Positions 52,859-61,067 of a DNA stretch of 61,067 nucleotides are shown here, in pieces. The DNA is taken from contig CACYHG010000007.1 in the NCBI GenBank assembly GCA_902774175.1, positions 1-61,067 on the forward strand, given 5' to 3'. Below the pieces are notes generated by a model. That model did not search any database, was not told where the DNA came from, and saw only the letters and a program-made list of their open reading frames with translations. How positions within the stretch are numbered: the stretch's first letter is position 1; each line of letters starts with the position of its first letter. The position numbers and the translations under genes were made by a program. Origin of the DNA: an uncultured Bacteroidota bacterium. Its GTDB lineage: Bacteria; Bacteroidota; Bacteroidia; Bacteroidales; WCHB1-69.

Positions 52859-55624
52859 ATGGAACAGCAGCATAAAAAGCTTTTTCTTATTGACGCCATG
52901 GGGCTTATTTACCGTTCGTATTATGCCCTGAACAAAAATCCGCGCATCAACTCCAAGGGGAAAAACACCTCGGCGGTGCTGGGTTTCGCCAATTCGCTCT
53001 ACGAAATCATCCGAAAGGAGAAACCTTCACATATCGGGGTTGCTTTCGACAGTTTCGCCCCGACCCTGCGCCATGCGGGGTTCAGCGAATACAAGGCAAA
53101 CCGCGAAAGCACGCCGGAGGACATTGTCGCCTCCCTGCCGGACATCCGCAACCTGATTGCGGCATTCCGCATACCTTTGCTGGAGTTGCCCGGATATGAG
53201 GCGGACGACATAATCGGAACGGTGGCCAAGCGGGCCGAGAAGCGGGGTTTTGAGGTCTATATGGTGACCGCTGACAAGGATTACGGGCAGTTGGTCTCCG
53301 ACCGCATCTTCATGTACAAGCCGGCGCATCTCGGCAGCGGTTTCAGCGTGCTGGGCGTGCCTGAGGTTTGTGAGAAATATTCCATCCGTCACCCTGAGCA
53401 GCTGATCGACCTGCTGGGCTTGTGGGGCGATTCCTCCGACAACATCCCCGGCATCAAGGGGGTGGGCGAGGTGACTGCGAAAAAGCTGATAGCGCAGTTC
53501 GGCTCCATTGAAAACATGCTTGAGCATACCGATGAAATTGAAAATGAAAAGCTTCGTATAAAGGTCCGGGAGGGCGCGGAGGACGCGCTGCAGTCAAAGA
53601 TGTTGGCCACCATAATGCTGGATGTGCCGTTGGAGCTCAATGAAGCGGATTTTGTCGCGCAGCCGCCAGATTTCAAACTGTTGCGTCCGGTGTTGGAGGA
53701 GCTGGAGTTCCGGCAGCTGCTGCGTCGTATCCAGAATGACTACCCGATGACGGCGGAGCCGTCCGGCATGCTGCCCGGCCTGTTCGACATGGATGCGGAT
53801 GCCGGAGGAGAGTCCGCCTCCGTCTCCACGTTGCGCAACACGCCGCATGAATACCGGTTGGTGGACAGTTTTGAAGGATTGTTGCAGTTGGGTGCGCACA
53901 TGGCGGAGTCGAAAGCCTTCTGTTTTGATACGGAGACCGACAGCCTGGATGTCCTGCAGCTTAACATTGTGGGCCTTTCGGTCTGCATGGAGGAGGGGAA
54001 GGCCTGCTTTGTGCTCTTCCCGGAAGATGCTGCGGAGGCCGGCATGTGGCTTGCCGCGCTCCAGCCTGTGTTTGAGGATCCGAAGGTTTGCAAGGTGGCG
54101 CAGAACCTCAAGTTTGACCTGCAGGTGCTGCAGCGTTACGGGGTGAGGATTGCCGGCCCCTGTTTCGATACGATGCTGGCGCACTACCTGCTTGAGCCGG
54201 AGCAGAAGCATAATATGGACCAGCTGGCTTTCCAGTACCTCTCATATGAGACTGTCTCCTACAGGGAGATGTTGGGTGACAGGAAAAGGTTGCGCGATGT
54301 GCCGATTGAGGAATTGAGGGATTATGCCTGCGAGGATGCCGACATAACCTTCCGGCTTTTCCGAGTTTTTGAGCCTATGCTTCACGAGCGGGAGGCATGG
54401 GAACTGTTTGAAAAGGTTGAGATGCCGTTAGTGCAGGTGCTGGCTGCCATGGAGCGCAAAGGCGTCCGCGTGGATACCGGTTACCTTAAGCAGTATTCCG
54501 GTGTGCTGCAGGAGCGCATAGCAGCGTTGGAACAGCAGATATACGCCCTTGCGGGCGAAACCTTCAATATCGCCTCGCCACGGCAGTTGGGCGTAATCCT
54601 TTTTGAGAAGCTGCGCATTGTGGAGAATGCGAAACTGACCAAGACCAAGCAGTACCAGACAGGGGAGGAGGTCCTGCAAAAGCTGGTGCACAAGCATCCC
54701 ATAGTACAGGCTGTGCTGGACTACCGCGGATTGCAGAAGCTGCGCTCCACCTATACGGAGGCCTTCCAGCAGCTGGTGAATCCGCTGACAGGAAGGGTGC
54801 ACACCTCGTTCAACCAGGCGGTCACCGCCACGGGGCGGTTGAGCTCCAGCAATCCGAACCTGCAGAACATTCCTGTCCGTAACGATGAGGGGCGGGAAAT
54901 CCGCAAGGCGTTCGTGCCCGCCGATTCAGGGCATCTGCTGCTTGCGGCGGACTATTCACAGATAGAGCTGCGCATCATGGCCGGAATGAGCGGCGATGCA
55001 GGCATGCAGGAGGCTTTCAGGCATGGTATGGACATCCATGCAGCCACTGCCGCAAAAATTTACAATGTCGGGATCGGACAGGTTACAAAGGAGATGCGCC
55101 GCAATGCCAAGACGGTCAATTTCGGAATCATATACGGAATTTCGGCCTTCGGCCTTTCGGAGCGGCTGGATATCCCCAGGAAAGAGGCGGCTGCGCTGAT
55201 CGGACAGTATTTTGAACAGTATCCGGGCATACGCCAGTTCATGGAGGCGCAGAAGCAGTTCGCCCTTGATCATGGCTATGTTGAGACAATCTGCAAGCGC
55301 CGTCGCTACCTGCCGGACATCCGGTCGAACAATTCGGTGATCCGTGGGATGGCAGAGCGCAATGCGGTGAACGCTCCGATTCAGGGTTCCGCCGCTGACA
55401 TGATAAAGATTGCCATGGTGCGTATTTTTGACGAACTGGAAAAAAGAGGGCTGCAGTCAGCAATAGTGCTGCAGGTCCATGACGAGCTTGTGCTTGATGT
55501 GCCTCTTCCGGAGCTGGAGGAGGTGCGGGAAATCGTCCGGACCGCCATGATTGAGGCGCTGCCGGTGGGTGTGCCGCTGGAGGTGGACATCCGTTCCGGG
55601 AACAATTGGCTTGAAGCGCATTGA
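52859..55624 (+). CDS. polA: DNA polymerase I
   Basis: 921 residues from ATG 52859 (MEQQHKKLFLIDAMGLIYRS). 5'-3' exonuclease with FDSFAPTLRHAGFSEYKANR and GYEADDIIGT (about 120). 3'-5' proofreading domain with FCFDTETDSLD (about 354) and EDADITFRLF, so both DEDD ends are present. Polymerase A with TGRLSSSNPNLQNIPVR, LLAADYSQIELRIMAG (about 697), the O-helix RRNAKTVNFGIIYGISAFGL and VLQVHDELVLDVP (about 870). Replication and repair polymerase, complete. Confidence 0.97.
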   Translation: MEQQHKKLFLIDAMGLIYRSYYALNKNPRINSKGKNTSAVLGFANSLYEIIRKEKPSHIGVAFDSFAPTLRHAGFSEYKANRESTPEDIVASLPDIRNLIAAFRIPLLELPGYEADDIIGTVAKRAEKRGFEVYMVTADKDYGQLVSDRIFMYKPAHLGSGFSVLGVPEVCEKYSIRHPEQLIDLLGLWGDSSDNIPGIKGVGEVTAKKLIAQFGSIENMLEHTDEIENEKLRIKVREGAEDALQSKMLATIMLDVPLELNEADFVAQPPDFKLLRPVLEELEFRQLLRRIQNDYPMTAEPSGMLPGLFDMDADAGGESASVSTLRNTPHEYRLVDSFEGLLQLGAHMAESKAFCFDTETDSLDVLQLNIVGLSVCMEEGKACFVLFPEDAAEAGMWLAALQPVFEDPKVCKVAQNLKFDLQVLQRYGVRIAGPCFDTMLAHYLLEPEQKHNMDQLAFQYLSYETVSYREMLGDRKRLRDVPIEELRDYACEDADITFRLFRVFEPMLHEREAWELFEKVEMPLVQVLAAMERKGVRVDTGYLKQYSGVLQERIAALEQQIYALAGETFNIASPRQLGVILFEKLRIVENAKLTKTKQYQTGEEVLQKLVHKHPIVQAVLDYRGLQKLRSTYTEAFQQLVNPLTGRVHTSFNQAVTATGRLSSSNPNLQNIPVRNDEGREIRKAFVPADSGHLLLAADYSQIELRIMAGMSGDAGMQEAFRHGMDIHAATAAKIYNVGIGQVTKEMRRNAKTVNFGIIYGISAFGLSERLDIPRKEAAALIGQYFEQYPGIRQFMEAQKQFALDHGYVETICKRRRYLPDIRSNNSVIRGMAERNAVNAPIQGSAADMIKIAMVRIFDELEKRGLQSAIVLQVHDELVLDVPLPELEEVREIVRTAMIEALPVGVPLEVDIRSGNNWLEAH

Positions 55625-55651
55625 CAAATAAAACAGAAAGGAGACATATAT

Positions 55652-57172
55652 ATGGAATTTTCGGCAAAAGATCGGGAACAATTGCAAGGACACGGATTGT
55701 CCGTGGAGACGGTGCTTGGACAGCTGGACCGCATGTCTGAGGCGCGCCATGCGCTGCGTGTGCTGCGTCCGGCCGTGCCCGGTGACGGGATAGAGGTTCT
55801 GTCCGAACATGAACGCAACAGGTTGGAGACATCATACGACACTCTGATGCAGGGCAGAAGGTGCCTCAAGTTTGTGCCGGCCTCCGGTGCCGCCACGCGC
55901 ATGTTCAAAAAATGGTTCCAAATGATGGGGGACTGCACGCCGGAGGCGGCTTCCGAACTGGCGGAAACGCTTCCCCGCTATCCGTTCTATCCACAGCTGG
56001 CAGAGGCGTTGCGCTCAAAGGGCACTTCGCTTGATAAGCTGGACGGCCCTGCAGATTATGCCGACCTGCTCCGCTTCATTCTCACGGAGGAGGGCTGGGG
56101 CTTCGGACGGATGCCGAAGGGCCTGCTGCCTTTCCACCTGTATGGGGAGAAGGTCCGTACCGCATTTGAGGAGCATTGGGTTGAGGGCGCTTCCTATGCT
56201 GTCGGCGGCGACGGACGGATACGTCTCCATTTCACTGTTTCGCCGGAGCATGAGGAGGCCTTCCGTAAGCTGGCCGTACAGCTTAAGACTGTTTATGAGA
56301 AGGTGACAGGATATATGTTTGAGGTGGATTTTTCGCAACAGATGCCTGAAACCGACACTGTTTCGCTTGACAGTGACGGGAACCTGTTCCGTGATTCCGA
56401 AGGTCGGATTGTTTTCCGTCCGGGAGGGCACGGAAGCCTGCTGCTAAACCTTAACCGTCTGGATGCCGATGTGGTGTTCGTGAAGAATATCGACAATGTG
56501 ACCACCGATGCGCTGCGCGGTGACACCATACAATATAAAAAATGTCTTGCCGCGCTGCTTCTGGAGAGGCAGCAGGCCTGCTTTGAAGCCCTGCGGCAGT
56601 TGGATGCCGGTGCTGATGAGGCGCGGCTTTCCGCCATCGAGCGGATGATGCGGGAGGATTTGCAGATGGCTTTCCCAGCCGGTTACGGCTCCTTCGGGCT
56701 GTCACAGCGGGTGGACTACTGCCGCCGGCAGCTGGACCGTCCCATCCGTGTGTGCGGAATGGTGAAAAGGGAGAAGGATCCCGGAGGCGGCCCCTTCTGG
56801 GTGGAAAAGGATGGGGTGCCCTCCCTGCAGATTGTCGAGACCTCCGAAATGGATCTGGAGGACGCCGCCCAGCGGCAGTGCCTGGACGATTCCCAGTATT
56901 TCAATCCGGTCGATCTGGTATGCAGCTGGAACGGCTACAAAGGCGGACGTTTCGATTTGCGGCGGCATGTTGACAACAGCCGCTATTTCACCACAGAGAA
57001 GTCCAGTGCGGGCAAAACACTCCGCGTGCTGGAGCATCCGGGATTGTGGAACGGCTCCATGTCCGACTGGATAACCCTGTTCGTGGCGGTTCCGCTCTCA
57101 ACCTTCACTCCGGTTAAGACGGTGGAGGATCTGCTGCGTCCGGCACATGTTTTCACATCAAATACCAGATAA
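55652..57172 (+). CDS. DUF4301 family protein
   Basis: 506 residues with a good ribosome site (AAAGGAG). Characteristic blocks: CLKFVPASGAATRMFKKWFQ (about 71-90), RMPKGLLPFHLYG, FRPGGHGSLLLNLNRLDADV, VCGMVKREKDPGGGPFWV and QYFNPVDLVCSWNGYKGGRF. This is the Bacteroidota-specific DUF4301, a cytoplasmic protein whose G-G-H-G-S-L-L-N and V-K-N-I-D-N motifs resemble nucleotidyltransferases acting on sugars, although its reaction is not established. It lies between polA and a membrane protein, with 1 bp before the latter. Confidence 0.88.
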   Translation: MEFSAKDREQLQGHGLSVETVLGQLDRMSEARHALRVLRPAVPGDGIEVLSEHERNRLETSYDTLMQGRRCLKFVPASGAATRMFKKWFQMMGDCTPEAASELAETLPRYPFYPQLAEALRSKGTSLDKLDGPADYADLLRFILTEEGWGFGRMPKGLLPFHLYGEKVRTAFEEHWVEGASYAVGGDGRIRLHFTVSPEHEEAFRKLAVQLKTVYEKVTGYMFEVDFSQQMPETDTVSLDSDGNLFRDSEGRIVFRPGGHGSLLLNLNRLDADVVFVKNIDNVTTDALRGDTIQYKKCLAALLLERQQACFEALRQLDAGADEARLSAIERMMREDLQMAFPAGYGSFGLSQRVDYCRRQLDRPIRVCGMVKREKDPGGGPFWVEKDGVPSLQIVETSEMDLEDAAQRQCLDDSQYFNPVDLVCSWNGYKGGRFDLRRHVDNSRYFTTEKSSAGKTLRVLEHPGLWNGSMSDWITLFVAVPLSTFTPVKTVEDLLRPAHVFTSNTR

Positions 57173-57173
57173 A

Positions 57174-58634
57174 ATGAACGACAGGCAACTTCGTCGCATC
57201 AGAACAGGATATGTTTATCTCGGACACCTGACTTTCCTGACAATGCTGGTCTTTTCCCTTGTCTGGATGTTCCCGCGTGTCTGCTATATGGATTCGGCCT
57301 TTCAGGTGTTCGACCTGATCAATTCCGGCCACTTCACCATCAACGACGGGCGGCGCAGCATGGTGGTCTCCGAACTGCTGCCTCTGCTTTTCCTCAAGCT
57401 GCATCTGCCGTTGTCCGGCATAATTGCAGCCTATTCGGTATCATTCGTGCTTATAGGATACGGCTGCTACATCGCGGTGCAGCATCTGCTCAAGGACGAT
57501 TACACAGCATTGGCTATGGTTATTCCGTTCCTTTGCATGAACCACACCTTCCTGCATGGCATTTCCGAAACATTCCAGTTAGTGTTTGCCGCCGCGCTGC
57601 TCTATGCACTGCTGGCCTACAGGCGCCGGAGCTCTTCGAAGGTCGCTGCGGTTTGTCATGCGGCGGCGCTGCTGGTAGTGGCCGCCTTCTGTGCCTTCAT
57701 CCATCCGGTCGCGATTTTCTTTCTGGCTTTTGTCTGGCTTTATGTTTGGGTGGACGAGGGCTTCCGATTCCGTTGGGAGACCGTCTTCGCCCTTGCCGCC
57801 TTTGTGCTGGTTGAGGCCCTGAAACTATTGCTGCCCGCGCAGGGCGGGAGGGACGCCACCTTCCTTATCCCTTTGCCGGAACTGCTTTCAAAACTTCCTG
57901 ATTTCTGGCATTTCGGAAGCCTCAAATTTTTCAAGGACCACATTTTCTCCCTCTATTACATGCCGCTGCTGCTCTTCGTATGGACTTCGGTGTGGTATAT
58001 CCGGCGCAAGATGGTGTGGAAATCCGTCTTCTACATCGGTTTTAACCTGGGTTTCCTTTTCATCACGTTTTGGATTTACTTTGCCGGGGACGGACCGATC
58101 GCGATGGAGCGTTCCTTCCTGCCGATGGCGCTGTTCACTGCGCTGCCCTTTGTGCGGGAGGTGATACCCTCCTGGAAACCATTCGGGCAGGAGCATGTGG
58201 TTGTGTTGCTCATGGCATTGCTGGTGGTCAATTATATCCGGATGGGCAACGGAGCCGAGAGGGCTTCGGAGCGGCTGCAAAAGATGGATGAGCTGCTGGT
58301 GGAGGCGCGTCAGGAGGGGGTGCGAAAACTGTTTGTCTCCAAGGAGGATGCCGAATCGATTGGCGTGGACTATTCCTGGGGTACCGGTATTGAGTCGATG
58401 CTATACGTCACTGCCAACCGCGGCAGGGAAAACTGTTCCAACATGTTTGTATATGATGATGTCAGTTTGCTGCAGTCGCCGTATTTGCTTGAGGTGGACC
58501 GTATGGCCTTTGTCCCCTGGTGGGTCTTCCTGCACAGGGATGGTCTGAACCTGGAATATTTCCCTTTGCCGGACGAACCGTTCTATTTCCTTCAGAAAGA
58601 GGGCAATCGGCATCGTTTTGTCCGTGCGGAATAA
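57174..58634 (+). CDS. Multi-pass membrane protein, unknown (possibly GT-C-like)
   Basis: 486 residues from ATG 57174, 1 bp after DUF4301. About ten hydrophobic helices up to residue 370 (LTFLTMLVFSLVWMFPRVCY; LPLSGIIAAYSVSFVLIGYG; AAALLVVAAFCAFIHPVAIF; HVVVLLMALLVVNYIRMG), then a soluble C-terminal domain of about 115 residues (ASERLQKMDELLVEARQEGV...). An acidic residue in the first loop (CYMDSAFQVFDL) and this layout recall GT-C glycosyltransferases and PMT-like proteins, but I see no diagnostic motif. Function unknown; co-transcription with DUF4301 is likely. Confidence 0.65.
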   Translation: MNDRQLRRIRTGYVYLGHLTFLTMLVFSLVWMFPRVCYMDSAFQVFDLINSGHFTINDGRRSMVVSELLPLLFLKLHLPLSGIIAAYSVSFVLIGYGCYIAVQHLLKDDYTALAMVIPFLCMNHTFLHGISETFQLVFAAALLYALLAYRRRSSSKVAAVCHAAALLVVAAFCAFIHPVAIFFLAFVWLYVWVDEGFRFRWETVFALAAFVLVEALKLLLPAQGGRDATFLIPLPELLSKLPDFWHFGSLKFFKDHIFSLYYMPLLLFVWTSVWYIRRKMVWKSVFYIGFNLGFLFITFWIYFAGDGPIAMERSFLPMALFTALPFVREVIPSWKPFGQEHVVVLLMALLVVNYIRMGNGAERASERLQKMDELLVEARQEGVRKLFVSKEDAESIGVDYSWGTGIESMLYVTANRGRENCSNMFVYDDVSLLQSPYLLEVDRMAFVPWWVFLHRDGLNLEYFPLPDEPFYFLQKEGNRHRFVRAE

Positions 58635-58704
58635 TCATTAATATAAATCTGATGACAATAGATCATGAAGTTTTTTAGGCTGAAGGAAGAAAAAAAATAT
58701 TATA

Positions 58705-61044
58705 ATGAATATGGAAACAAGTCATAGCCAAATAGTATCTCTGATTTGGAACATCGCTGATGACGTTTTGAGAGATGTTTTTTTAAGAGGCCAATATCGT
58801 GATGTGATACTGCCAATGGTTGTATTACGTCGTCTTGATGCCCTGCTTGAATCCACCAAAGAGGCTGTAGAAAAAGAGTTGAAAGAGCAGGAAGAAATGG
58901 GTCTTGAAATCATTGATGAAGATGCTTTGAAAGACATTACGGGCCTCAGCTACTTCAATACCAGCAAATGGACACTGAATCGTTTGAAATCGCAGGCGTC
59001 AGATAACAATGACATCCTATACGACAACTTTATCGAATATCTCAACGGCTTCAGCGAGAATGTGCGCGATGTGTTGAAAAACTTCGAATATTACAACAAG
59101 GCGAGAAAACTTGCAGATAACGATCGCTTGTTGGCCATCATCGAGAAGATTACCGACCCACGTATCAACCTCACCGACAAGGAGGCCAAAGACCCCGACG
59201 GCATCATCCTTCCTGCCATGACCAATATCGGTATGGGCACCGTATTTGAGGAGTTGTTGCGCCGCTTCAATGAGGAGAACAACGAGGAGGCGGGTGAACA
59301 CTTTACGCCCCGTGATGCCATTTCACTATTGGCGCACCTCGTCTTTGAACCTGTGAAGGACAACTTGCCAAAAATCATCTCTTTGTACGACCCTGCTTGT
59401 GGTTCGGGCGGTATGCTGACCGAAGGCCGCGAGTATCTTCTGGACATAGGTGTGAAGAGTTCGGCTATTCAACTATCAGGCACCGAGATCAACCCTGAGA
59501 CTTACGCCATCTGCAAGTCAGACCTGATTATCAAGGGTGTGGACCCAAGCGGAATGCATTTGGGTAATACCATCACTGATAACGGCTTTTCCGACCTATC
59601 GTTTGGATATATGATTACCAATCCGCCTTACGGCAAGTCATGGAAAACTGACAAGGAGAAGATTTACCACGAAAAGACCTTGCTGGACCATCGTTTCGAG
59701 TTGCCACTTACCAATTTCGCTGGCGAGGTGGAAGTGCTCGACTCCACACCGAGGACTTCCGACGGTCAACTGCTGTTTCTTTTGGAAGAGGTGGATAAGA
59801 TGAAACCGTTGGAATACCAGCCCCAAGGCAGCCGTGTGGCCTCCATTCACAATGGCTCGTCGCTCTTCACGGGTGATGCGGGCAGCGGCGAGAGCAACAT
59901 CCGTCGCTATCTGATCGAAAACGACTTGGTGGATGCCATTATCCAGTTGCCCAACAACATCTTTTACAACACAGGCATTACCACCTATGTGTGGCTGCTC
60001 ACTAACAAGAAAGCGGCCAACCGCAAGGGCAAGGTGCAACTGATTGACGCTTCGCAGGCCTTTGAGAAACTGCGGAAAAACCAAGGCTCGCGCAACTGCA
60101 CCATTACGGCGGCGCATCGTGATGCTATCCTCAAGACCTATATGGATTTCGTGGAGAAAGAAGGCGACGACAACAAGGTGGCCTCCAAAATCTTCGACGG
60201 CGACGACTTCCGCTTCTACAATGTGACCATCGAACGTCCGCTGCGCCTGCGTAGCCAGTTCAATGCGCTGAAGATTGATGAGATGCTTTACGACAAAGGC
60301 GAGTTGGAACTCTCCAAGTGGTTGTACCAAACCTATGGCGAAAAGGTCTTTGAGGGCTTGGATGCTGAACTGCCGAGTATCAAGGAGTATCTGAACGACA
60401 ACGAAATCAAGATGACGGACAAGAAGTTGGCCAAGTTGGTTTCGGCCAAGGATTGGAAAGATCGCCGCGACCTGATGAATACGGCCAAGCAGTTGATGCA
60501 CGCCATCGGAACCGAGGTTTATATGGACTTCAACGCTTTCAGCGAGAAGGTTGCCGCAACTGCGAAAGCGCTGGAACTTGATGCGAAGACGACCACCCTC
60601 AATGCCATAGCCCGCGCCATGAGCATGACCGACCCCGAAGCCCAGCCCGTCATCAAGAAAAAACACAAGGTGGGAAGCAAGGATGTGGAGAGTTTGATGG
60701 ACACATACAACGTTGATGAAAAGCGTTTGTCCGACTATGGTTTCTTCCCGGGCGAGAAGGGCAGTTATATGTGCCAGTATGTAGAGTATGAGCCTGACAG
60801 CGACTTGCGTGACACCGAGAAAATTCCTGTCAAAGAGGATATCTACGACTATTTCCAACGTGAGGTGCGGCCCTATGTGGCGGATGCGTGGATTAACCTG
60901 CCGCCCACCAAGATAGGCTGCGAGATTTCTTTCAACAAGTATTTCTACAAGCCAGCCCCGCTGCGCACCCTTGAGGAAAACGAGCACGACATCCTCGAAC
61001 TTGACCGCCAGAGCCAAGGGTTTATCCAATCACTTTTCAAATAA
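58705..61044 (+). CDS. hsdM: Type I restriction-modification DNA methyltransferase subunit
   Basis: 779 residues. The N-terminal HsdM helical domain (IWNIADDVLRDVFLRGQYRD) is followed by an N6-adenine methyltransferase: NEEAGEHFTPRDAISLLAHL, AdoMet motif I DPACGSGGML (about 229-238), catalytic motif IV ITNPPYGKSW (about 303-312) and NNIFYNTGITTYVWLL. About 250 extra C-terminal residues make it longer than the E. coli type (about 530); this large form is common in Bacteroidota. It modifies the recognition sequence and, with HsdS, forms the core of the restriction complex. hsdS and hsdR should lie beyond the right edge. Confidence 0.95.
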   Translation: MNMETSHSQIVSLIWNIADDVLRDVFLRGQYRDVILPMVVLRRLDALLESTKEAVEKELKEQEEMGLEIIDEDALKDITGLSYFNTSKWTLNRLKSQASDNNDILYDNFIEYLNGFSENVRDVLKNFEYYNKARKLADNDRLLAIIEKITDPRINLTDKEAKDPDGIILPAMTNIGMGTVFEELLRRFNEENNEEAGEHFTPRDAISLLAHLVFEPVKDNLPKIISLYDPACGSGGMLTEGREYLLDIGVKSSAIQLSGTEINPETYAICKSDLIIKGVDPSGMHLGNTITDNGFSDLSFGYMITNPPYGKSWKTDKEKIYHEKTLLDHRFELPLTNFAGEVEVLDSTPRTSDGQLLFLLEEVDKMKPLEYQPQGSRVASIHNGSSLFTGDAGSGESNIRRYLIENDLVDAIIQLPNNIFYNTGITTYVWLLTNKKAANRKGKVQLIDASQAFEKLRKNQGSRNCTITAAHRDAILKTYMDFVEKEGDDNKVASKIFDGDDFRFYNVTIERPLRLRSQFNALKIDEMLYDKGELELSKWLYQTYGEKVFEGLDAELPSIKEYLNDNEIKMTDKKLAKLVSAKDWKDRRDLMNTAKQLMHAIGTEVYMDFNAFSEKVAATAKALELDAKTTTLNAIARAMSMTDPEAQPVIKKKHKVGSKDVESLMDTYNVDEKRLSDYGFFPGEKGSYMCQYVEYEPDSDLRDTEKIPVKEDIYDYFQREVRPYVADAWINLPPTKIGCEISFNKYFYKPAPLRTLEENEHDILELDRQSQGFIQSLFK

Positions 61045-61051
61045 TAGAATT

Positions 61052-61067
61052 ATGAGCGACATCCAAT
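61052..61067 (+). CDS. Start of next gene in the type I RM operon (partial)
   Basis: ATG at 61052, 7 bp after the hsdM stop, reads MSDIQ before the window ends. The position suggests another subunit or accessory gene of the same operon, but five residues cannot identify it. Confidence 0.4.

Noticed and set aside
1..61067. tRNA, rRNA or prophage genes
   Set aside because: None seen on either strand: no tRNA-like cloverleaf noticed by eye and no phage structural, integrase or lysis genes.

Overview
The window is a 61 kb piece of a Bacteroidota chromosome, most likely order Bacteroidales. Evidence: at least three large secreted proteins end in type IX secretion (T9SS, type A) sorting domains; promoters carry the Bacteroidota -7 element TAnnTTTG; and there are a secreted S9 dipeptidyl peptidase IV, a DUF4301 protein and IS4-type transposase relics of the gut-Bacteroidales kind. 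I cannot name a genus. Housekeeping genes look GC-rich while several accessory genes (10.2-10.8, 18.9-22.2, 24.1-26.0 and 28.1-28.8 kb) are visibly AT-rich.

Layout. 0-8.9 kb: two modular beta-helix T9SS cargo genes that overlap by 4 bp. 9.0-11.2 kb: a graveyard with an MNT gene, a HEPN toxin cut off after 22 codons, a decayed IS4 transposase, an AT-rich lipoprotein and a fragment of another secreted protein. 11.2-15.8 kb: mfd and a CotH-like lipoprotein. 15.9-32.3 kb: a defence-like island with an AAA_14/DUF4143 ATPase, a Fic protein, a 45-residue ORF, McrBC, an AAA+ ATPase with its own DNA-binding-like N-terminus, an unknown 187-residue protein, a DUF4268 nuclease plus PLD nuclease pair, a DUF2442 protein, an FtsZ-like GTPase lacking the C-terminal half of FtsZ, a deiminase pair, a REP-associated tyrosine transposase (RAYT) surrounded and invaded by its REP palindromes, and a WYL regulator with a DEDDh exonuclease. 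32.4-38.6 kb: an LRR T9SS protein, a broken M3 peptidase fused to an exonuclease tail, AlkD, a TonB-domain protein, an Omp85 barrel, a UDG-like glycosylase and a second, truncated RAYT. 38.6-58.6 kb: mostly core genes (gltX, DPP IV, a subtilase with barrel-like C-terminus, yqgE, a flippase, mreD/mreC, lpxD, a hexose-phosphate mutase, polA, DUF4301). 58.7 kb to the end: hsdM and the first codons of the next gene.

The most interesting system is in the island. Six promoters (17661, 18392, 22330, 24076, 26972, 30842) share an operator of the form TATGCC-N7-GGCATA, always exactly 28 bp from operator start to the -7 element. They sit in front of the Fic gene, the 45-aa ORF, the AAA+ ATPase, the 187-aa unknown, the FtsZ-like GTPase and the WYL regulator. 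The WYL gene's own copy is a perfect 11-bp inverted repeat. The simplest reading is a WYL-controlled regulon spread over about 14 kb, with the WYL protein repressing itself most strongly, comparable to the BrxR/CapW type of defence regulation. An FtsZ GTPase-domain-only protein as a co-regulated member suggests an effector aimed at cell division. This is inference from sequence and untested.
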